DNA of 64,000 nucleotides from assembly GCF_963422355.1 (NCBI RefSeq), contig NC_085086.1, positions 1,565,021 to 1,629,020 of the forward strand, read 5' to 3'. The stretch is from Corticium candelabrum. Taxonomy: Eukaryota; Porifera; Homoscleromorpha; Homosclerophorida; Plakinidae. Position numbers and translations under genes: made by a program. Under the pieces are notes generated by a model that saw nothing but the letters and a program-made list of their open reading frames with translations, was not told where the DNA came from and did no database searches. Of this stretch, positions 25,643 to 37,871 are shown piece after piece (within the stretch, counting starts at the first letter, position 1; every line of letters begins with the position of its first letter).

Positions 25643-26910
25643 TTGTAAGCACTCTTGATACAGATGTCACGCAAAATTAACGTTCTTCTATATAGTATAT
25701 ATTATTTGTCTAATGAAGGTAGATTACACTTTTATCACCAAGGAAAGAATGACTCTCTCTACGTTGCGTGCTACTTTTGTAGTTAACAGGTATACGTGAT
25801 GTGCACTTGGGATTTCCCAATGACTGGGTCTTACCAGTTTAGACCGGATCACTAGCTTTTGGTCTACTTTCGCTATATTTTTGGTCAGGTTACTGTTTAT
25901 TCTCAGTAACAAAGGTAAGAGTTCCGGTGTATTTCTGACTATTTCCGGTTTATTTTCTGTACACTTTCTAAAAATATCCTATTATGGCATTTGCGTGCCC
26001 TATTACACAAAATAATTGCCTGGACTTCCATAGATATAGTCCGTAGCTGGGTGTACATACCCTCGAGCTAATAGCCGTTTATGTCTCGGGACCCGAGTGA
26101 GGGTGCGCGCCCTCAACAAGAAAATATAGTAGACAGACAAATTTAAAGCATACATTAGACTCGCGGACGGGAGGTAGTGGGTGAAACAGCACAATAATAG
26201 ACAATGACGTAAGATTGACAACTACCTACACTCAGACGACTTCGTGCAAGCAGTATTAGCTGAATACAACTCTTACAGATGTGGGCCATGCAAGCCGTAT
26301 CATCTTCTCATAACACTTAGCGAGATTGTCCAGAACCGGTATTCTTTAGATTACTTGCGAATGTGTCTAAATGTACTTGAAATATACTGTATTTAGGTTT
26401 CGCGCTGTTCAGACGCTAATCAAACACACATTGACTGTATTTATCATTCTGATTTCAGTGTAGCTTCCGTATTGACTTGTTGACGTCGAACGTGCGTCAT
26501 TAGAACAATTTAGCACATAGTTTACTAGCGATAACAGGCGGAAAAATTTAACACCTGCGCGCGTGCTTAATTGATTGATTGGTCGGTTGCTTGGGCATTG
26601 ATCTATGGCCGGTATTTTACTAAACTCAACGTTTCTCGCGTCGGTAAATAATTATTAGATTATAGTACATTGACCTTTATAGCACTGATTTGCAAAGCCA
26701 CGTGAACACATCATTACATACCAATTGGCGAGCGCAGCAAATCTGTCTCTTGTCACGTCAACTGTATAAATTGGCGATAAACTATATAGAGGTTATATCT
26801 GTTAGTTTTATGTTTTCTACATGCTGTTGAATACAGTTGTAGAATATAATAAACATGTGTCTACATCTATATCTAAAAAAGAGCTGTGTGCGTGCGTGTG
26901 TGTTTTTTTT

Positions 26911-26915
<5 letters not shown>
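25643..26915. other. no gene seen
   Basis: No reading frame carries a recognisable domain. Around 26087-26115 a CGGGACCCG stretch has a weak inverted counterpart at about 13690-13735. This could be a trace of Polinton ends, but the match is too short to claim. Confidence 0.3.

Positions 26916-27007
<92 letters not shown>
26916..27007 (+). repeat. (GT)n microsatellite
   Basis: A GT run of about 92 bp, preceded by a T-run. Confidence 0.95.
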
Positions 27008-27008
<1 letters not shown>

Positions 27009-27279
27009 CTCGGATGTCTGATGGTGGTGCCGTAGTTAGCTGAGCTCCGCGTTGCTTGCCTCTCATAATTCAATTGATTACGTTCTGGATGCACCCGGGA
27101 GACTGACAACTGTTGGCTGTCCCGGACTTCGGTTAATCAGCAGAAACATGGTTTCGTGAAAGTGAGTGTACAGTCTGCATAACAGGGCTTCCACTGAAAC
27201 CTCTTCGTGTGCAAAACTTATCTGCGTAACGTCTCAGTCAATCTGCTCAACTTAGCTTTAGTTCGTTGTTTCAACTAAA

Positions 27280-27280
<1 letters not shown>

Positions 27281-27337
<57 letters not shown>
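27281..27337 (+). repeat. (GT)n microsatellite
   Basis: A GT run of about 56 bp that becomes impure towards 27360. Confidence 0.95.
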
Positions 27338-27340
<3 letters not shown>

Positions 27341-27993
27341 TGTGTGCGTGTGCGTGTGTGCATGTTCTTCGTGTGTCTTCCGCGTCCGAGATTTGTAGAA
27401 CTTGGATCGCGCGCGCCGATTCTGTACTGGTCGACGTTGAAGGGACAGGAATTCTTTGAGTGTACGAGGCCCCTTTCGAATGGTCAACTTCCGTGTAAAA
27501 TTTCTTGACGACGCGAACTCTACAACCTTCCATTTCATACGAACGCCCGCCCGCCGATCCGCCTGGACAAGTCGCTGCTGACTGTACGCATTACTGTTCT
27601 TCGCAACGCTTCTGGCAAATGAAAATTTCTGAACGATTGAAGCCGCTAGCAGTAGTATATCTGGCGTCAAAAGGATAGCACCTCACCTCCTCATTTTTCG
27701 CCTTGTCGTCGGGTCTTTGCACCCCCTTTGGCAGCTATAATCCGTTCTGAGATTTCCTTCGACTCGAGCTACGTTTTTGCTTGTTTTGAGACATCCTTTC
27801 CAATACAAATGACAATTTTTCCGACATTGGGCTACCATTCCTCAAATACAAACGTCCTTTTTCCAGGGAGGCACACTCCGACGACCTGTTGCACTCCCAC
27901 AACTCGTCGCACTTCGAGAACCTATCGCAGACCGATTATCGCAAAGCTATGTATGGATAGAGAACAAACGTTCGTGCCGGCACACCTAGAGAT

Positions 27994-29208
27994 TGGGTTG
28001 CTTTAAACCGCAGACTGCAGACTACGCACACTGCTGACTGCAGAATGCAGACTATGAAATCGGGACTTTGGCGGCCTCATACGCATGCGTACATACTTAG
28101 ACATGAGATGTGTTCTACCTTTCGCATGTTGATGTGTTCTACCGCCGGCATCGCGCTTTAACAGGACATGTTGGCAGTGAGAGTTTTTAACTCATCATGT
28201 TCAGTAAAACATCAGGGTTAGGCCTTTCCGCAGCTTCTTCTATCTCGATCTATTGCGAGCGGCACATCTAGGTCATCTAGCTAGATATACAAGCCCGTCG
28301 ATCGCATGCGACAACTAGCTAGTGAAACTAGCTGCAGGCGACCAACGCATCACAGAGTCTGTTTGCAAAATATATTTGTTGCTATAGTGTGTAGTAAAGC
28401 GAAATTTGGAATCGCGAGTTTAAAAATGGAGATACTAACAAACTTAGAAATTGAAAACAAGAAATGCAAGAAATACAATCTTAAAATTGTAAATGTCTAA
28501 TGTAAAATTTTAAATACTAAATTTTGAAAATTAAAAAATTAAGCATTAGCAAAATGAATCTAGTGCAAAAATTAAAAATGTAGAAATAAGAAATTAGAAA
28601 CGTAAGTATTAGAATGAAAATTTAGACGGCCGCCAGTACGCTGCATGTAGAGAAATTATGCCCTTCCGGCACCATTAATTCTTACATTAAAAAATTGAAA
28701 TGCAACAATTTCCGTGATCTTCACTGTCCTAGCAATTTTAAATAATTTCTAGACGATGCTTAATTGTTTGATACTAGCGAGTATAGCTGCATGATTTTTT
28801 CAAGTAGATCGCTATCCCAGTTATTCATTGTTTTCAACTCACGCTTCTACCACAATCATGCACACAATATCAACAGAAACATTTTAAAGATGAAGAAACA
28901 CTAGATTGTCTGGTCGCCTGGTTTCAATTTCAGTAGCTGGAGCTGTCGCATGCGATCTACGTACGCCGTACACGTTGGCAAAGATCGAGATACAATCAGC
29001 TTCGAAAAGGCTTAGCCGTATTGTGTCATTAAACATGATGCTGAACTACAAATTCTCACTGCCAGCAGTTGAAGTGCAAGGCCGGGAACATCAACCAGTG
29101 AAGGTATGTGCATAAGTATGTGAGCATGCGTTTCAGAACGTCAAAGTCCCCATTCCGTCTGCAGTCTGCAGTCTGCGTAGTCTGCAGTCTGCTATTTGCA
29201 GCAACCCC
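27994..29208. mobile_element. candidate non-autonomous DNA element with minisatellite TIRs
   Basis: The left end (27994-28068) and the reverse complement of the right end (29140-29208) share GGGTTGCT, then GCAGACTGCAGACTACGCA, further GCAGACT units and GGGACTTTG. GAGAT stands just outside both ends (27989-27993 and 29211-29215), allowing for a few bases of uncertainty. The TIRs contain an internal tandem of the heptamer GCAGACT. The interior, with an AT-rich stretch at 28400-28620, has no transposase. Some DNA transposon groups in invertebrates carry minisatellites in their ends; I cannot name the superfamily. Confidence 0.6.
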
Positions 29209-29215
29209 TCGAGAT

Positions 29216-30551
29216 ATTGATCTTCTACAATTTTTCCAAGGCCAACCACAGATAGTACGACTCCATCCTTCTAGTCGCACAGGCAGACGCTTCTATACAC
29301 ACCCCAGGTAGGAGGAGAACGGTCCGATTGTCTGTTGGGCCAATAAGCATATTCAGACTCCTGTTCGATTCTGGATCGAGTCGATACTGTACCGATGCGA
29401 AACAGACCGCTTACCTCCAGGCTACAACAGACGACGACACAATACATGACCAAGACCAAGCGCTTCGCACTCAAGTCCGCTACCTACGAGTAACTCGCAA
29501 AAACCAACGAGCTAGTCGGACCGATGCAACAAACGCTATGCACTGTTTGCTTTCGACATGAAAAGATTCGACGCTCCTTTCGGTCCCTAAGGCAGTCGGA
29601 AAGCCATACTACCCAGAGTACGCATACTTTCGATACAGAGCTTTGTAAATTGTACTCGAGTAGTACGATATCTCAAGAGGACTCCAATAGTACATCCTCT
29701 CGTGTAGTGTGGTTACTTCTACTTTTGCCACGTTTCGTAGACGATACGACGCAATACCAGCCTAGACTATATATAGCCTACATAAACAGCTCGAATATAG
29801 ATCTGTCCTCCTATACACATGGTTCCAAAATCTATCTCGACCACTCGTTCCGACACGTAACCTTCGGTAATTATCTCGTTTTTAGCTGCCACTCCCTCTT
29901 TGTAATAGCAACACTATCCTCAACGTGCCCATAAAATAACTAGTAATAACACAATTAAACAATGCAGTTATGCTTTTCTCCTTTAAAGCACGTACGGTTA
30001 CTATAAATTACTGTATATGAATTGACAATTAATTAATAAATCTACTTCTAAAGCGATAATGAATTAGCAAGTAGTGAGCACAATGACATTATAAAGCATA
30101 AAACTAATGGGTACAATTAGTAGGTTAGATTTTTCCAATACCTTATAATATCTAAAATATAGATATAATCTCTAGATTGACGTATTAAATACAAAATTTG
30201 GATACTTACCTGATTGCTGATGTTTAGTACACTGTTGTGGTTTCTCTGTACTATCTGTCGTTGATCTCAATGACGATATTGCAGCTGAAAAAATACGGAA
30301 GTAAAGAAAACCTAAATTTAACTTCAAATACCAATTTAGGCAAGATTAAACCAAGCCCTTCAACAAACGTTGGCCGACTTTGTGGGCTTAAGACAGCAAT
30401 AATGAAGCGCACCATTAATGAGACTGATAGTCATTGTAATCATGTTTTGCCGATTTTAGTCCATTCTATCTTAAACCTTTCATTTATGAGCGAGCTGATT
30501 GTTAATTAAAGAAGACTAGCTTACATATTTCAAATGTTGTTGACAGGAAAA

Positions 30552-30552
<1 letters not shown>
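29216..30552. other. no recognised gene
   Basis: A minus-strand frame at 29474-29271 starts with a hydrophobic signal-like segment (LVLVMYCVVVCCSL) but has no further features. The plus strand at 29520-29934 has short frames with no match that I know. Positions 29940-30200 are AT-rich. I call nothing here. Confidence 0.3.
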
Positions 30553-30590
<38 letters not shown>

Positions 30591-30614
30591 TGCATACATA
30601 CATACCTACATACA

Positions 30615-30648
<34 letters not shown>

Positions 30649-30653
30649 CGTAC

Positions 30654-30684
<31 letters not shown>

Positions 30685-30703
30685 CATACATACAAACATA
30701 CAT

Positions 30704-30789
<86 letters not shown>

Positions 30790-30805
30790 TGAAAGACAGA
30801 AAGAT

Positions 30806-30864
<59 letters not shown>

Positions 30865-31776
30865 AAGGCTGACAGACAAGACAGATAAAAAGAGAAAAAA
30901 GGAGACAGACAAACAGACAGACAAAGAGAGAAAATGAGAGACAGACAGACAGACAGACAGAAGACAGACATACAGACTAAAACAGTCTGACAGACAGATA
31001 GACAGATAGATAGACAGACAAAATGATTTTAACGAGGACATCTACTTTCCAATATGTAGTATACACAGTTAGTTGCTATAAGGACACTTCATTGCCACAA
31101 GCAATTAACGGTATTGCTATTTTATCCTAGTTCATGTTTGAAAATGCATGTGGTTTGACAGAGAGGTGGACAGACAGACAGACAGACAGATATAGACAGA
31201 CAGACCGACCGACACACAGACAGACAAACAGACAGACCGATAGACGGACAGACAAACAGACAGCCATACATACAGACAAAGAGAGAGAAGAGAGAGACAG
31301 ACAGAGAGACAGACATCCACGTTATCCAGAAGACAAACAGACACTGTTCAGTATTTTGTTCTTTAATTATCATTGTAAGACCTTGCTAGAGTCAAATGTA
31401 GTGTATCGCGTGCTTTGCTTAATTTGATTTAACCTGCAATAGTTGTGATTTATGAAATATAATACCATTGACAAACAGAAAGACAAACAGACAGACAAAT
31501 GATTTTAACAAGGACATCTATGTTACTATATGTAGTATATATAGTTAAGGGCTTTAGGCACACTTTATTGCCACAAGCAATTAACGGTATTGCTATTTTA
31601 TCCTGGTTCATGTTTGAAAATACATGTGATTTGACAGACAGATAAACCGAAAAAACAGACAGATGGACAGAAACAGACAGACCAACAGTCAGACAGACAG
31701 ACAGACAAAGACAGACAGCCAGCCAAGCAGCCAGCCAGCCAACCAGACATAAAGGCAGACAAACAGACAGACAAAA

Positions 31777-31855
<79 letters not shown>

Positions 31856-31954
31856 TAGACAGATAGACAGATAGACAGACATGCAGATAGACAGATAGAC
31901 AGACATGCAGATAGACAGACAGACAGACAGACAGACAAATAGAGAAAGGAATAG

Positions 31955-31998
<44 letters not shown>

Positions 31999-32840
31999 CA
32001 AACGCTGCAGAGTTCCTTGACTTTTGGCGAAAAAGATTCTCCCTTCAGCTGCAAAAATGCAATGCCAAAGTCATACTGAGGAAGATGGCAAGCTTGTCAA
32101 GTGACACAAGTAGCGCTAAGTACTCAACCCAGTTCTTTAGCCACTAGGCTGACCTGGGTTATCTTTTAAGTTAAGTTGTTACTGTTTTTTAGTGCTTTTT
32201 CCTGTGTACTGTAGCACCTAAAACATTATGTCATTGCCTAGCACTCTTTGTATGATAGATGAATGTTTGAAAATATATGTGAAAGACAGACAGACAGACA
32301 GGCAGACAGACAGACAGACAGACGGACGGACGGACGGACAGACAGACAGACAAACTAACAGACAGACAGACTGACAGAAAGACAGACAGACTGACAGAAA
32401 GACAGACAGAGAGCCAGGCAGAAAAACAAAGAGAGAAAGAAAGAGACAGACAAACAGACAGACAGGCAGACCGACAGACTGACAGAAAGACAGATAGACA
32501 TACAGACAAAGTGATTTTAACAAGGACATCTATGTTCCTATATGTAGTATATATAGTTACTTGCTTTAGGTACACTCTTGACATAAACAATTAACGGTAT
32601 TGCTATTTTATCCTAATTCATGTTTAAAAATACATGTGATTTGACATACAAGTAGACAGACAAATAGACAGACAAACAAACCGACAGACAAACAGACAGA
32701 CAGACAGACTAAAAATAAAGTAAAGACAGACAGACAGCCATCCATCCAGCCAGCCAGCCAGCCATCTAGACAGACAAGCAGACAGACAGACAACAGACAT
32801 ACAGACATACATACAGACAGACAAACAGACATACAGATGG
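30553..32840 (+). repeat. (CAGA)n/(CATA)n array with a recurring unique spacer
   Basis: Tracts of (CAGA)n, with one (CATA)n stretch at about 30590-30700, alternate with a spacer of about 145 bp. Copies of the spacer start at 31020, 31497 and 32507, and a fourth, partial one lies near 32220-32283. Each full spacer holds TGATTTTAAC, ATATGTAGTAT, CAATTAACGGTATTGCTATT and TTCATGTTT in order and leads back into a GACAGA tract. The compound unit has thus been amplified several times. The long Cys/Leu/Val/Ser frames across it are repeat artefacts, not genes. Confidence 0.9.
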
Positions 32841-33387
32841 ACACAGAGAGAGGTAAATTAACCAAATTATTCTAGCGTTAGCTTTGTTATTTTACTTGCA
32901 GCAGCTCTTTGACCTAGGGCTGCTGGACTCTCACGTAGTTGTGCTACTGTTTTTGTCGTAGCTATAATATATGATTTATATGTATTTTGACAGACAGGCA
33001 GACGGACAGACAGACAAACATACAAACGGTCAACAAACGCAGCAAAGGCGCGTGCGTGAAATACATATTGTGGCATGTTCGAATAGATAGCAATGAAATA
33101 TCTATCATCTTTATTGGAATCCACTTTCTATCACAGAAAAATTGTAGCTATTGCATTTCAAATATATCTCAGGTTAGCACAATTGGTATGTACTTTATTG
33201 TAACCACAGACCCTAAGCAGTTCTAACCAGGACTATCAATGTAAAAGTAATACAATTGCTGCAGACTGACAAGAGCAACAATTCTCTGTTATGGGTATAA
33301 TGTTCATGTATTTAACTTAATAAATTAAGTTAAAAGTATCTAGGACACATCGGGCTAATTGCATAGCTTCTAGTACGTTCAACATAC

Positions 33388-33740
33388 CTTTTCTTTGATA
33401 AAGCTTACATCGACTCTCAGTGCGACCAGGACGAAGAAGTTTCTCCACATCACATAGACTTTCGTCTCCAACTTCTAGAAGTACGTCGCAAAACTGGTCA
33501 AATGATCCGACACATTGATGGCGCAAAACTGTTAGAATTTCCAAGGCCAAATCTGTCTCTGTCTTGGTTGAGTTTTGGAACTTCTGCTCTTCGTCTCGTT
33601 TAATGAGGGATTTGCTATACAGTCTGGTTGGAAGTTGATGTCGGCTAGGCCTCAACTGCTCGGCAACCGGTAGTAGGTGAGGCTTCAATTGCAACTCCCA
33701 TTTGGGATCTATTCCTAAAGCCATTGATAACACGCTGCAC
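33388..33740 (-). CDS. single exon encoding a CARD/death-fold-like domain
   Basis: The minus-strand frame reads from about GIDPKWELQLK through LPTRLYSKSLI and TETDLALEIL to FDQFCDVLLE and the closing LCDVEKLL. The spacing of hydrophobic residues and the last two helices (ALEIL..LR....SFDQFCDVLLEVG) resemble CARD domains of apoptosis and innate immune adaptors, which mediate homotypic assembly in the cytosol. An acceptor (ATTTTTAG) lies at 33741-33742 and a donor (AAAG/GTATGT) at 33387-33386, so this is probably an internal or first coding exon. An ATG at 33724 could be a start. Partner exons were not found in the flanking repeats. It may be a genuine partial gene or an orphan exon. Confidence 0.5.
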
Positions 33741-33944
33741 CTAAAAATATGCGCAAGAGCAAAAAGAAACGCAGCGCAACTAACAACAGCGAGCTTGTCA
33801 ATAATCTTGTCACGTGAGGCCTCGCAATTGCTGCGTGTAAAGTTGCGTTGGTTTGTCTCAAGTAGAAAAGTAATAGCTGGCAGCGTGGGAAAAATCTTGA
33901 ATCTCGCTAACTATACATCGCAACAGATAATTCTGACATCATTA

Positions 33945-34700
33945 AGAAGTTAGTGATGACGAGAAAACAATATATAGAGCTTGTTTCTGATCAGTATTGT
34001 ACAACTACATAATTGGCTACTTCCTGTATAGCACGCGATGTGATTACGCCCTCATGACCAATTAGAACGACCACCCGTGACTTCACAACCGCCGCCAGGT
34101 CAATTGTGGCATTCTAATCACTACAGGGGTCATCTGTTCCAGAAACAAAGGATTCTTCGCTTTCCGAAGTCTCTTCTTCTTCACGCCATACTTCAATGAG
34201 AACACGGTCGACCGCTTCTTCAACTATCCCGTCAGTCTCTCGATAGTGCTTTTCTACTTTTTGAATGACGTGCTTGACACAGTTGGCCCATTTCTCAGCT
34301 GTAACCTGCGTAATGCCTTAGGAAGTTAGTGATGACGAGAAGGAAAATATATAGAGCTTGTTTCTGATCAGTATTGTACAACTACCTAATTGGCTACTTC
34401 CTGTATAGCACGCGATGTGATTACGCCCTCATGACCAATTAGAACGACCACCCGTGACTTCACACCCGCCGCCAGGTCAATTGTGGCATTCTAATCACTA
34501 CAGGGGTCATCTGTTCCAGAAACAAAGGATTCTTCGCTTTCCGAAGTCTCTTCTTCTTCACGCCTTACTTCAATGAGAACACGGTCGACCGATTCTTCAA
34601 CTATCCCGTCGGTCTCTCGATAGTGCTTTTCTACTTTTTGAATGACGTGCTTGACACAGTTGGCCCATTTCTTAGCTGTAACCTGCGTAATGCCTTCTCT
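33945..34700. repeat. direct tandem duplication, period 376 bp
   Basis: The segment starting at AAGTTAGTGATGACGAGAA (33947) is repeated from 34323 with a handful of substitutions. The first copy ends at about 34320 and the second runs into the body of the transposase gene. Each copy contains the C-terminal coding end of the transposase and its 3' flank, so the gene has a detached second tail. Confidence 0.9.
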
Positions 34701-35901
34701 CGCAAGCTACTCAATTCCCGCCATGGTGAAATCCTTGTTAGGAGATGCCGCATAGCCCTTGACTTGTGGCCAGACCAGCTCGATCGGGTTCAACTCGCAG
34801 TGACCGACAGGCAATCTCAGAACGCCATGACTGTGCTGACTAGCGAAGACGTCAGTCAGGTACTGTGAAGCCGGGTTTCTTGCTTTTATTAGCATGAACA
34901 TCTCTGCTTTTAACAGTTTCTTGTCGTATGGGATTTCATGCGAATCCAGATACTGGATTATGTCCTTTTTTGAGCTGCTTTTTGTCGGGATTTTCTCAAC
35001 AACGCTATTAATGATACAGTACTTGGCATTGTCAAGAACAATAACAGAAGTTGCTGGAAGGTTTGGAACCAACCTCTCTCTGAACCACTCCAAAAAGTGG
35101 GCCGTGTTCATTTCCTGATGGTAGTCACCGGTGCCTTTCTTTCCTCTGAAAACGATCATTAGAAATCCAACCCTCTTTCCACCCTGCATCGAGAATAATG
35201 AGTCTTCCACCGTTTCCTGATGGGACTCTCAAACCTTCTTTGCCATCGTAGTCAGTCCAGCATCGTTCCAAGGTATGGTGCGCGTTGAGCCATGTCTCGT
35301 CTAGATACACTATTGGTCTTCCTTCATCTCTGTACTTCTTTATTTGTCTGAGATAGTAATGACGAGCAGCAATAATTCTGTGTTGTTCAACGCTGTTTTC
35401 TTGTTGCGTGTTGTATATTTGAAGCCCATTTTCTTGACTGTTTTGAGAAGTGTTTGTTTGCTGTATGAGTAATCTATGTCTTGTTGTAGTGCTAAAATCA
35501 GATCCATCGTTGGGAGTTCTCTGTCTGTGTAGAACCGGTGAATTCTACGACGAATGGCTCCTTGAAAGTTGTCAGTCTGCTGTTGGGCAGGACCTTTATA
35601 AACCAGACTTCTTGCCTTTCTTTGCGGGACTATGCTCATCTCCTTCAACGTTTACTTGGCGATGAACTCTGAATACAGTGCGTTCAGGTACCTGCATCGT
35701 CATTGCCGTTCTTTTTGTTACACTTTCCAGCATGATTGGCCCATCACGCTTCTCTTGCTCAAAGAAGGCATGGATGTTACAGATCATCCGTTTGTGAGAA
35801 CTTCTGTAGGCATCGATCCTTTTTCTAGAACTTCTTCCTTGAATTGTATCTGAGCTATCTGTAGGAATAGCTACGGATTTTGCAATAACAGTTGAAGACA
35901 T
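34491..35901 (-). pseudogene. IS630/Tc1/mariner-superfamily transposase, frameshifted
   Basis: From an ATG at 35901 the pieces run down the minus strand. A helix-turn-helix part comes first (MTMQVPERTVFRV) and then a basic linker. The catalytic pieces follow: YLDETW at about 35310 with the first aspartate, VIVLDNAKYC with the second, and NPIELVW with the glutamate. The last two catalytic residues are about 83 apart, much more than the 34 of classical Tc1. That spacing is close to the DD82E described for one lineage of the superfamily. A TAG interrupts the frame near 34720, and frame changes lie near 35600 and 35320. The coding sequence ends with an acidic tail and a stop at 34491-34493. No terminal inverted repeats were found. 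Confidence 0.8.
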
Positions 35902-36195
35902 TATAGCAAATGAGCAAGAAAACACCAAAATTGAGATACTGAATAGATTGAGTGTACTATATAGCTAAATGTATGCGTACATGGAATTTGTGGATGTTAC
36001 ATATGACATAGAGAATGAATGATTCATTACTGCACTTTGTACCATTATGACATCAGGAAAGTGTTTACAGATGAACTCGTTTCCGTTTTGATGTGTAATG
36101 TAATCTGTATACCTTCCGTTATGCCCCTCCTAGGCTACTATAACTACATAAGCGTTTGCCGCAATTCCCACACTGCCAGCTATTGCTTTTCCTAC
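35902..36195. other. no gene seen
   Basis: This is 5' flank of the transposase remnant, with no TIR recognised. Confidence 0.4.
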
Positions 36196-37871
36196 TTTTC
36201 ATAAAAATTGTGGACTGTAAATTTGTGTGAGAACCAAAGCTGTATATAGTATACCGTATATAAATAAAATATTGACGGAGAATATATTTTGACGGATTAG
36301 CAGATTTTTAGGAACCGTCAATATAAATCCATTATTAATTTGGCCTCCGGGATATGTTTACGTCATCATGCACTTGGATCAGCAAGGTTGTAGGTAATCC
36401 TTGCTTGTCGTCTGTTGTGTTTACGCAGTAGTTGGAGACCATGCAGTAAGCTAGAGAAATGTGAGCCGCGAACACCGTAGTCAATCACAAACACATATGG
36501 TAAGACATATATCAGTAACAATGATGTCCAACAGCCAAAATATAATCCGCCAATATGCTTTGTCTGTTGAGTTCCTAACAAACTGCCAAAATACATTCTC
36601 TCCAATGTTTCGTCACACTTTCCAGTCTGGATCTGCCACTACCGTATCAAGAAATTAGCTATAAGCCAATAAAAGTGGGCGTGTTTCATAGTATCGCGAA
36701 GTTTAACCCCCAATTTCTAGAGATCACGCTACGCCTCTGAAAGCGGAGCTAGAAAGGCATGCGCATTTGCCGTTTGCATGTATACGCTGCATGTATATGT
36801 AGGGTGCATTTCTTTTATCTAATCCAGATTAGGCAAATTACTAATCCGGGTAATAATATTATAATCTGTGTAGTCTACCTACGCTCGGCCGGCGCCGACT
36901 GGATTGTAATTAGCAGAAAGAGTCGCTCGTTCTCAAAGCAAAGAATTGCGATGCAAAAGCGATGAATAGACATGACGCACGCAGCTAGAAACTTTGTGTG
37001 GTACATTATGTTGGTCGACCTTCTAGTCCTAGATAAGTAGGAGCATACTTCTGATATATTAGCTAAGATGGGCGTGACAGTGCCGACGTCATTGTCCCGT
37101 GTATACAGCCCGGTTCGCTTTGGATATCTTGTCGTCTACTAACGGCGTAAACTAGCACGAAAGTGCAATCGTCTCGTTTCGAAATACCCATTCTGCTTAC
37201 AGCAATACAGGGAATCAAGTGAGGACTCACTAGGACCCTGAGGTGAGTGTTTGTCAGCATCAAACACATTGTGACAACCATTTTGTGATCTCTGTTGTAA
37301 CTCTGTCGTGTTCTTTCAAGTGATGAGATTATGAATGTAGAAATAAGTCTGTGTACGTATGTGTACGCGGGTTAGGACTTGTCAAACTGCAGACCTTGTG
37401 CAGTAGACAAGTCACAGAAGCCCTCCCATTGTGTGGGCGCTGTGCACTATTTTATTAATTTTTAGTTTTTATTTTCTTTTGGCCACGATTCTGCCTGTCT
37501 GCTTCAGATATCAGGTAGAAGTTAGGGGTGATAATTTAGTTGTTTATGGGCTGGGTGACTGCAAATATTTACAAGCGTATTTCAGATCGAAAGCCGTGCA
37601 TGTTGCAGAGAGAGGTCAGAAAGATTGAGATAAATTTATTATCTTGAGATAAATTAAATAAATTAAATATCAAATTATTACCAAATTATTATCAATATTA
37701 ATTAGAACACCGAAAAGGTAAATATATTATCATGACTTGAAATCATGCATACTATAATGGTTGAATTCAACTCAAGACAATTAATCAATGTTAATGAATT
37801 AATATATTTAGACTCTAACTAGTTGTTGATTGTGCCAGAAAAGGATCAATCTTTTTGTGTTCTTGATACGT
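36196..37871. repeat. R repeat, copy 2
   Basis: It is collinear with 56887-58442 over its whole length, apart from about 100 bp extra near 36230-36330, and with copy 1 from 36730 on. Homology to copy 3 ends at GTGTTCTTG (37871 and 58442). After that point copy 2 continues into a signal-peptide exon remnant and copy 3 into the THAP gene. A minus-strand frame with a membrane-helix-like stretch (36605-36366) is preserved in copy 3 (57238-56948). A plus-strand frame at 37431-37628 is broken in copy 1. No function is assigned. Confidence 0.8.

Noticed and set aside
13690..26115. Inverted repeats as ends of a Polinton
   Set aside because: Only a short CGGGACCCG-like core agrees between about 13690-13735 and 26087-26115. 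Polinton ends are hundreds of bases long and highly similar.
30553..32840. Long open frames rich in Cys, Leu, Ser and Val or in Asp, Arg, Gln and Thr
   Set aside because: They arise from CAGA and CATA repeats that lack stops in some frames. There is no start context and no domain.
30553..32840. CRISPR-like array (regular repeats with spacers)
   Set aside because: Repeats are simple microsatellites and the spacers are copies of each other, in a eukaryotic genome. That is the opposite of a CRISPR array.
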